64,000 nt of DNA from VRUE01 sp963732225 (GTDB taxonomy: Bacteria > Actinomycetota > Thermoleophilia > Solirubrobacterales > 70-9), in contig CAVSYR010000005.1 of assembly GCA_963732225.1 (NCBI GenBank), positions 930,001 through 994,000 on the forward strand. Reading direction: 5' to 3'. Below are positions 58,891-64,000 of this stretch, one piece after another; within the stretch, counting starts at the first letter, position 1, and the number at the start of each line of letters is the position of its first letter. A model generated the notes under the pieces. That model searched no databases. It was given only the letters and a program-made list of their open reading frames with translations, and was not told where the DNA came from. The position numbers and the translations under genes are program-made.

Positions 58891-60041
58891 TGCCAGCGGT
58901 CGGCGACATCCTCGACGGCAAGGACATCTGCATCTGCGCCGGCTCCGGTGGCGTCGGCAAGACGACGACCTCGGCGGCGATCGCGACCGGGATGGCGGCG
59001 CGCGGGCTCAAGGTCTGCGTGCTGACGATCGACCCGGCCAAGCGCCTCGCCGACTCGCTCGGGCTCAAGGAGCTCGGCAACGAGGCCAAGCAGGTCGACC
59101 CGGCGCTGTTCGAGCAGCAGGGGATCGAGATCAAGGGCGAGCTCTGGGCGATGATGCTCGACGCCAAGGCGACCTTCGACGAGCTGGTCGCCCGCCAGGC
59201 GCCGGACGAGGAGGCGCGCGACCGCGTCCTCAACAACCGCATCTACCAGCAGATCTCCAGCGCCCTCGCCGGCTCGCAGGAGTACATGGCGATGGAGAAG
59301 CTCTTCGAGCTGCACAGCGAGGGCCGCTTCGACCTGCTCGTCCTCGACACCCCACCGAGCCGCAACGCGCTCGACTTCCTCGATGCGCCGAAACGGCTGA
59401 CCCAGTTCATCGAAGGCCGCTCGCTGCGCGTCTTCATGAAGCCGACCGGCCTCGCCGCCAAGGTCGCCGGCCGCGGCGCCTCGGTGGCGCTCTCGGTCCT
59501 CAAGCGCATCGTCGGCTTCGACCTGTTGGCCGACCTGGCCGAGTTCTTCAACGCCTTCAGCGGCATGGTCGACGGCTTCCAGGCGCGGGCCAAGCGGGTC
59601 AACAGCCTGCTCGGCGATCCCCACACCTGCTTCCTCGTCGTCTGCGGGCCGCAGGGCGAGCCGGTCGACGAGGCGGTCTACTTCCACCGCAAACTGGTCG
59701 AGGCGAAACTGCCTTTCGGCGGCGTGATCGTCAACAAGGTCCACTACCCGGCCGCGCAGCTGCGCGGCAGCGACGGGGATCTGGAGACCTCGCTCGCCGG
59801 GAAGCTCGGCGACGAGGAGCTGGCCAAGCGGGTCGCCGACAACTTCGCCGACTACCAGGCGCTGGCCGAGCGCGACGCCCGCAACATCGAGCGGCTGGCC
59901 AAGGAGCTGCGGGCCCAGGGCGTGATCCGCGTGCCCTACCTAGATGAGGACGTGCACGACCTCGCCGGCCTGGCCGAGATCAACCGCTACCTGTTCGCCT
60001 CGAGCGAGGAGCGGATCGAGATCGCCGCGGGCCGCGCCTAG
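58890..60041 (+). CDS. ArsA/Get3-like ATPase, second of tandem pair
   Basis: This 383-aa protein has CAGSGGVGKTTTSAAIATGMAARGLKV and DLLVLDTPPSRNALDFLDAPKRLTQFIEGRSL, followed by an alpha-helical insertion rich in Ala, Val and Phe (FMKPTGLAAKVAGRGASVALSVLKRIVGFDLL). The start ATG overlaps the previous stop (TGATG). The tandem pair likely forms a hetero-oligomer; its membrane or tail-anchored-protein clients are unknown. It converges on the next gene with a 4-nt overlap. Confidence 0.88.
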   Translation: MPAVGDILDGKDICICAGSGGVGKTTTSAAIATGMAARGLKVCVLTIDPAKRLADSLGLKELGNEAKQVDPALFEQQGIEIKGELWAMMLDAKATFDELVARQAPDEEARDRVLNNRIYQQISSALAGSQEYMAMEKLFELHSEGRFDLLVLDTPPSRNALDFLDAPKRLTQFIEGRSLRVFMKPTGLAAKVAGRGASVALSVLKRIVGFDLLADLAEFFNAFSGMVDGFQARAKRVNSLLGDPHTCFLVVCGPQGEPVDEAVYFHRKLVEAKLPFGGVIVNKVHYPAAQLRGSDGDLETSLAGKLGDEELAKRVADNFADYQALAERDARNIERLAKELRAQGVIRVPYLDEDVHDLAGLAEINRYLFASSEERIEIAAGRA

Positions 60042-61666
60042 CTGGCGTGGTAGTGGTCGTACTTCAACTCGCGAACCTCCCAGTCGGCGTCATCGGGCAC
60101 CGGGAAGAGGTGCCGGACGCGCGGGGTGTCGATCCGCTCGCGGTGTTGAACGTCGCCCTCGATCGCGGGGAAGTCGAGGGTGCTGTGCTCGGGCGCGTCG
60201 ACCTCCTCGAGCCAGGGCGTGGCGGTGATGCGAATCTCTCCCTCGTCCGGGATCGGCTCGAGGATGCGTGTCTCCTGGCTCATGTCGTACTCCTCCTCTG
60301 GCGGCTCGAAGTTCTGGGCGACGGGCTCCTCGACGCGGGACACCGCGATTTCCTCCGCTGCGGGGATCTCGTCGGGAACGACGATCTCCGCCGGCTCGGC
60401 GATTTCTTCCGCCACGGCGATCTCGGCGTCGCCACCACCGAGACCACTGGCGATCAGGCTCTCGTCGGCAGCGGTGTTGAGGTCGGAGCTGAGCTCGCCG
60501 AGGGCGGTTTCGCGCAGGATGCGGCGCACCCCTTCCTCGATCCAGCCGGCAATTGCCAGGCCGGGAGTTGAAGGCGTTCCGTTCATCAGCGCGCGCTCCA
60601 GCTCGAGGGCGCTCTCGACCCGCTCGCGGGCCTCGATCCGGTCGAAGCTCTCATCGGCGATCAGGGCGGAGGCGCGCATCGGCAGCGAGGCGCCAACCGG
60701 GCCGTGACCGTCGAGCACGGCGCGCAGCGCCAGCAGGTGGTCGCTGAGGCCCTCGAGGGCGGAGTCACGGCCGCAGCCGAGCTCGAAGCGATCGACCGCC
60801 CAGGCGAGGGCGCCGTCTGGATCGGGACGCGCCTCCAGGGTGGCGGCGAACTCGGCAAGTTGAATCGCCTCCGCCTCGCTGAGCTCGTAGGAGCCCGGGC
60901 GCGTGGCGGGGGCGCCGGTGGCGAGGCGCGCCCAGCGCTCTTCCCCGGTCGGAGCGAAGGCGTAGGGACCAAGGCCGACGCTGCCGGCCTTGAAGAGGTG
61001 CATGACACTGATCAGCTCGCCGAGCTGGCCGAGAGCAGCGGCGGCGCTGTCGGCGCCCTCGCCCTGCTCGGCGACGGCGAGGAACTGGGGTTGCCAGGCG
61101 GCGCGACCCATGCCCTCGCTGCGCATCGCCTCGATCGGCGCCTCGATCGAGTCGGCGCGGACGATCTGAAGCCCGTGGGCGAGCTGCAGGCGCGGCAGTG
61201 GCATCCGCAGCCCGACCAGGGGCGCGATCAGCACGTCGGCCTCCTCGGCGCTGCGGGTCTCGGCCTCGAGCACGGCGAGTGCGTTCCGCAAGCGCTCATG
61301 GTCGAGGGAAAGTTCGGTGCAGCCGTCCCAGAGCGAGGCGAGGAAAACGACGAGCATCTGGGCGGCGCGCTCGCCCGGGTCGCCGGGAACCTGCTCGCCG
61401 CGGGCCTCGAGATAAGCGGTGGCGATGCCGGCGGCAGCGACGGTGTCGCGGGCCGGGGCGAAGGCGTCCAACTGGCGCAGCTCGCTCTCGCGTTCGCGCA
61501 CGTAGAGGGAAGTCAGCGGCCGGTAGCTGTAGAAGAGCGAGTCGTCACCGCTCTCGGCATCGACGTCATAGGGGATCTGGTCACCGCCGGCGACCAGGGC
61601 GCTGAGCTTTATCGCCGCCTCAGAGGCAAGGCGGGTCAGTGACTCGTTGAGCAGGCGATCACGCAC
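60038..61666 (-). CDS. Large conserved-looking protein of unknown function
   Basis: This 542-aa protein starts at GTG. Residues 1-370 are mostly alpha-helical with many Ala, Leu and Glu, and have no recognised motif. Between about 400 and 450 there is a run of degenerate repeats around 'AEEIAxPxEIxVPxEI'. The last 65 residues contain TATPWLEEVDAPEHSTLDFP and an acidic end finishing ELKYDHYHAS. No signal peptide or membrane helix. Strong codon bias supports a real gene. The neighbouring ATPase pair suggests a possible functional link. Confidence 0.75.
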   Translation of the reverse strand: MRDRLLNESLTRLASEAAIKLSALVAGGDQIPYDVDAESGDDSLFYSYRPLTSLYVRERESELRQLDAFAPARDTVAAAGIATAYLEARGEQVPGDPGERAAQMLVVFLASLWDGCTELSLDHERLRNALAVLEAETRSAEEADVLIAPLVGLRMPLPRLQLAHGLQIVRADSIEAPIEAMRSEGMGRAAWQPQFLAVAEQGEGADSAAAALGQLGELISVMHLFKAGSVGLGPYAFAPTGEERWARLATGAPATRPGSYELSEAEAIQLAEFAATLEARPDPDGALAWAVDRFELGCGRDSALEGLSDHLLALRAVLDGHGPVGASLPMRASALIADESFDRIEARERVESALELERALMNGTPSTPGLAIAGWIEEGVRRILRETALGELSSDLNTAADESLIASGLGGGDAEIAVAEEIAEPAEIVVPDEIPAAEEIAVSRVEEPVAQNFEPPEEEYDMSQETRILEPIPDEGEIRITATPWLEEVDAPEHSTLDFPAIEGDVQHRERIDTPRVRHLFPVPDDADWEVRELKYDHYHAS

Positions 61667-61728
61667 GGTCCTCGCTTCCCCCCCGTGCCTGGCGCTCCTG
61701 CGCCTGCACGCTGCCTTGCAGGAAGTAA

Positions 61729-62085
61729 CTAAGCGGTGGCTGGAGTGCGCTCGGCCTCGGCCGACGCGTCTTCGAAGAGCCAGCGGGTGCCGTAGCGGCG
61801 CATGTCCTCGACCAGCGGCACCAGGGCCTCACCCTTCTCGGTCAGCGCGTACTCGACCCGCGGCGGCACCTCGGGGAAGGTGTGGCGCTCGACAATCCCC
61901 TCCTCTTCCAGTGCCCGCAGGCGCAGTGAGAGCGTGCGCGGGCTGATTCCCTCCAGCGAGCGCTCCAGCTCACAAAAACGACTAGACCCTTCGGCCAGGT
62001 CGCGGATGACGAGGAGGGTCCACTTGCCACAGACCACTTGGGCCGTGCGGCAGACGGGACATTGGGAGTTGGAAGCGGCACTCAT
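61729..62085 (-). CDS. HxlR-family transcriptional regulator
   Basis: This 118-aa protein begins SAASNSQCPVCRTAQVVCGKWTLLVIRDLAEGSSRFCELERSLEGISPRTLSLRLRALEEEGIVERH, the standard HxlR winged helix with the N-terminal Cys often used for redox or aldehyde sensing. ATG 62085 is used; a TTG two codons upstream is possible. The 12-bp inverted repeat at 62120-62157 is its likely operator. Confidence 0.93.
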   Translation of the reverse strand: MSAASNSQCPVCRTAQVVCGKWTLLVIRDLAEGSSRFCELERSLEGISPRTLSLRLRALEEEGIVERHTFPEVPPRVEYALTEKGEALVPLVEDMRRYGTRWLFEDASAEAERTPATA

Positions 62086-62119
62086 GATCAAAACGAGGCG
62101 GTTTGTGGCGATTGCCTCG

Positions 62120-62157
62120 CTTCAGCAAGTGTAGCGACATAGCTTCACTTACTGAAG
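62120..62157. promoter_or_regulatory. Inverted repeat upstream of HxlR gene and pseudopilin operon
   Basis: CTTCAGCAAGTG (62120-62131) and CACTTACTGAAG (62146-62157) form a 12-bp inverted repeat with one mismatch and a 14-nt spacer. It lies between the HxlR gene and the divergent pseudopilin operon. Confidence 0.5.
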
Positions 62158-62239
62158 TTTTGGCCGATCCGCACTGCAAGGCCGTCTCCGCAGGCCACCC
62201 AGGTTAAAGCGAAGCCCCCGCACAACCGATGGACCCTGC

Positions 62240-63583
62240 ATGACGCCACCCGGGCGCAAGCCGCTGCATGGCGAAGACGGATTCGCGCTGATCGAGGTGC
62301 TCGTCAGCGCCCTCATCCTCGCCATCGTCGCCGCCGGGGTTCTAGCCCTGCTCTCGGCGACCACCCGCTCCTCGGCCGCCGAGCGCAACCATTCCCAGGC
62401 CTACGCGCTCGCCCAAGAAGACCAAGCGCGCCTTCGCTCGCTGCGGCTTTCATCGCTCAATCGCCTCAAACAGACCAACGAATACACGCTCGGCGGGACG
62501 AAATTCACGGTCGAATCGACGGGCGTCTTCGTCAACAACACGAAAGGGCAGCCCTCCACCTGCAGCGGCGCCGAAACGTCGGCGGACTACGTCCGCATCA
62601 CTTCATCGGTGACCTGGCCTCGTAGCCTCGCGCCCGTCGTCATCCAGAGCATCGTCTCTCCCTCGACTGGTTCGCTCGACCCCAACCACGGCACCCTCGT
62701 CGTCACGGTCAAAAACGTCGCCACCAAAGGGATCTCCGGCGTCGGCCTCTCGGGTAGCGGCGCCGGCACCTTCAACGGCACCACCGACTCCGAAGGCTGC
62801 GCCAACTTCACCGACCTGCCGGCCGGCAACTACACCGTCACCCCCACCGCCACCGGCCTGGTCGGCCGCGACGGCGAACCCCCGCACGCGGTGACCCAGG
62901 GGGTGGTGGCAGCGGGCAGCACCACGCTCGGGCTCGAATACGACACGCCGGCAACGGTTCCAGCCGAATTCCTCGCCCGCATCGGCAGTGGCTTGACCTT
63001 CGAAGCAGTCAAAGTCGACTCGCTGTTCGTCTCCAACTCGCTCGGAGCGAAGGCGTACTGGACTCCGACCAAAGCCCGGGAATCCCTGATCAAAGCCACG
63101 CCCGTCTTCCCTTTCAGCAACCAGGTCAGCATCTGGGCGGGTAGCTGCGAAAGCAACAACCCGGGAACCGGCGCGGGCCAGATCAACATCATCCTCAAAC
63201 CCGGCGAAGAAGTTAAACCGACACTGAAACTGCAGGTTCCCGCGCTCCAGCTCACAGTAAAAAACGGCAGCTCACTGGTCAGCGGCGCACGCATAACGAT
63301 CACCGACGAAAGCTGCAAAGACGAAAAAGGCGTCGCGATCAAGCGCTCGTACACGAGCGAAGCCGGTGGGCACCAGAGCATCACGACGAGCGGCACGCCC
63401 GAATACGGATTGCCCTGGGGGACCTACAGGATCTGCGCCTCAGCGACCTTCATCGAAAGCAAAAAAGAAGTCATCCACCGGATCGAACAATCCGGCGTCT
63501 CGGTGAAAAGCCTGAGCAGCGCGACCAGCAAAACCCTTGACCTCTCCGGCAGTGGTTGGGAAAGCGGCAAAGCGTGTCCATGA
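62240..63583 (+). CDS. Type IV pilin-like (pseudopilin, PilV-like) protein with Ig/CNA-type repeats
   Basis: This 447-aa protein has the prepilin motif GEDGFALIEVLVSALILAIVAAGVLALL; the peptidase cuts after G (residue 14) and leaves F as the N-terminal residue, with the E at +5 (FALIE). After the helix come beta-rich domains, with a carboxypeptidase-regulatory/CNA-like segment (VGLSGSGAGTFNGTTDSEGCANFTDLPAGNYTVTPTATG) and a second similar one around 350-420 (GARITITDESC, GLPWGTYRICAS). Paired Cys suggest disulphides. It heads the operon, so it is a minor pilin or adhesin. Confidence 0.88.
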   Translation: MTPPGRKPLHGEDGFALIEVLVSALILAIVAAGVLALLSATTRSSAAERNHSQAYALAQEDQARLRSLRLSSLNRLKQTNEYTLGGTKFTVESTGVFVNNTKGQPSTCSGAETSADYVRITSSVTWPRSLAPVVIQSIVSPSTGSLDPNHGTLVVTVKNVATKGISGVGLSGSGAGTFNGTTDSEGCANFTDLPAGNYTVTPTATGLVGRDGEPPHAVTQGVVAAGSTTLGLEYDTPATVPAEFLARIGSGLTFEAVKVDSLFVSNSLGAKAYWTPTKARESLIKATPVFPFSNQVSIWAGSCESNNPGTGAGQINIILKPGEEVKPTLKLQVPALQLTVKNGSSLVSGARITITDESCKDEKGVAIKRSYTSEAGGHQSITTSGTPEYGLPWGTYRICASATFIESKKEVIHRIEQSGVSVKSLSSATSKTLDLSGSGWESGKACP

Positions 63584-64000
63584 GAGCTCGCATCGATTTG
63601 GCTGACCAGCGCGGCACCACCTTGATCGAGATGCTGGTGGCACTGGCCAGCGGCCTTGTCGTTGTCTCGGCTTTGACGGCATTGATCATCACGACCCTGC
63701 ACGGCTCGGCCCGGGTCTCGGCCCGAGTCGACGCCACCCAGCGGGCGCGGATCGCGCTGACCAGGGTGATGGAACAGCTTCACTCCTCCTGCGTCGCTCC
63801 CGAAGTCGCCCCGATCCAGAAAAAAAGCACCGGCACCTCGCTTGAATTCATCCACCAGACGGGCTCCGCGGTGTCCCCGGTTCCGATCATCAGCGTCATC
63901 AGCCTCAGCGGCGGCACCCTTTCGCAGCAGGACTACAGCGTCACCGGCACCGCGCCGAACTGGTCGCGCTCAACCGCGATCGGCGGCCCGCGGACCCTGC
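63580..64000 (+). CDS. Type IV pilin-like (PilW-like) protein, N-terminal part (runs off right edge)
   Basis: One hundred and forty codons are visible from an ATG at 63580, which overlaps the previous stop (ATGA). The prepilin motif is QRGTTLIEMLVALASGLVVVSAL, with G at -1, T at +1 and E at +5. A helix-rich stalk follows (ARVDATQRARIALTRVMEQLHSSC). It is the second minor pilin of the operon and continues beyond the window. Confidence 0.85.
   Translation, partial: MRARIDLADQRGTTLIEMLVALASGLVVVSALTALIITTLHGSARVSARVDATQRARIALTRVMEQLHSSCVAPEVAPIQKKSTGTSLEFIHQTGSAVSPVPIISVISLSGGTLSQQDYSVTGTAPNWSRSTAIGGPRTL

Noticed and set aside
62159..62239. Possible c-di-GMP-I riboswitch in the pseudopilin leader (AAAGCGAAGCC-like string)
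   Set aside because: Only a short resemblance to one conserved segment; the other arm and tetraloop receptor are not present.
1..64000. CRISPR arrays, transposases, rRNA genes and prophage structural genes
   Set aside because: None seen: no regular direct repeats with spacers, no DDE/Y1/Ser recombinase motifs, no rRNA-like conserved blocks.

Overview
The window is high-GC (about two thirds G+C by eye), densely coded DNA. It most likely comes from an actinomycete-relative of the class Thermoleophilia (Solirubrobacterales type). That placement is an inference from four things: an FtsZ with the canonical C-terminal tail but a long disordered N-terminal extension, co-transcribed with a ParA; YrbE (mce-type) permeases; a split B12-dependent methylmalonyl-CoA mutase with MeaB; and the informational run rpmE - DUF1385 - prfA - prmC - sua5 - glyA - undecaprenyl-phosphate sugar transferase - atp operon. 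No rRNA, complete tRNA, CRISPR array, transposase or phage module was seen.

Layout. 1-1.8 kb: the start of an M20-type peptidase and an HNH nuclease fused to a large unknown domain. 1.8-9.1 kb: a complete F1Fo ATP synthase operon (atpI-B-E-F-H-A-G-D-C, reverse strand). 9.1-12.7 kb: WecA-like transferase, DUF354 protein and glyA. 12.7-16.4 kb: an accessory block with a secreted lysyl-oxidase-like protein, two tiny membrane proteins, an orphan YrbE permease pair and a GntR regulator. 16.4-20.7 kb: sua5, prmC, prfA, a SnoaL-like gene, a DUF1385 gene and rpmE. 20.8-29.8 kb: a diguanylate cyclase, a TetR/hydrolase pair, and an envelope-glycolipid cluster (deacetylase, epimerase-glycosyltransferase fusion, DegT aminotransferase). 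29.8-45.5 kb: fatty-acid, branched-chain and propionate catabolism (ETF-QO, etfA, etfB, mutase subunits, thiolase, thioesterase, aldehyde and acyl-CoA dehydrogenases, MeaB). 45.7-50.2 kb: acyltransferase, XRE regulator, glycogen-type glycosyltransferase with GH57 branching enzyme, and a methyltransferase. 50.2-55.3 kb: a second methyltransferase, the hipBA module, a class III nucleotide cyclase and gamma-glutamyltransferase. 55.3-62.1 kb: ftsZ-parA, a tandem ArsA/Get3-like ATPase pair, a large unknown protein and an HxlR regulator. 62.2-64 kb: the start of a type IV pilus-like pseudopilin operon.

The most unusual content is non-coding or cassette-like. (1) A DUF559/AbiEi-type nuclease gene sits in antisense between the two methylmalonyl-CoA mutase subunit genes. 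It is bracketed by two 40-nt hairpin repeats, and its start and stop codons lie inside them. (2) A roughly 165-bp structured repeat occurs twice (23847-24012 and 45542-45703). The cores are similar and carry a compensatory base-pair change in an inner stem, but each copy is closed by a completely different yet perfect outer inverted repeat. Both families keep pairing while changing sequence, which points to selection on structure.

Several regulators sit beside strong palindromes that look like their operators. These are GntR (two related sites, one 2.6 kb away at the SnoaL gene), TetR, HxlR with three GTTGC/GCAAC sites, and HipB with two ATGCA-TGCAT sites. The PRC-barrel gene downstream of meaB appears broken by one extra base. 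All statements come from reading the sequence; no database search was run.
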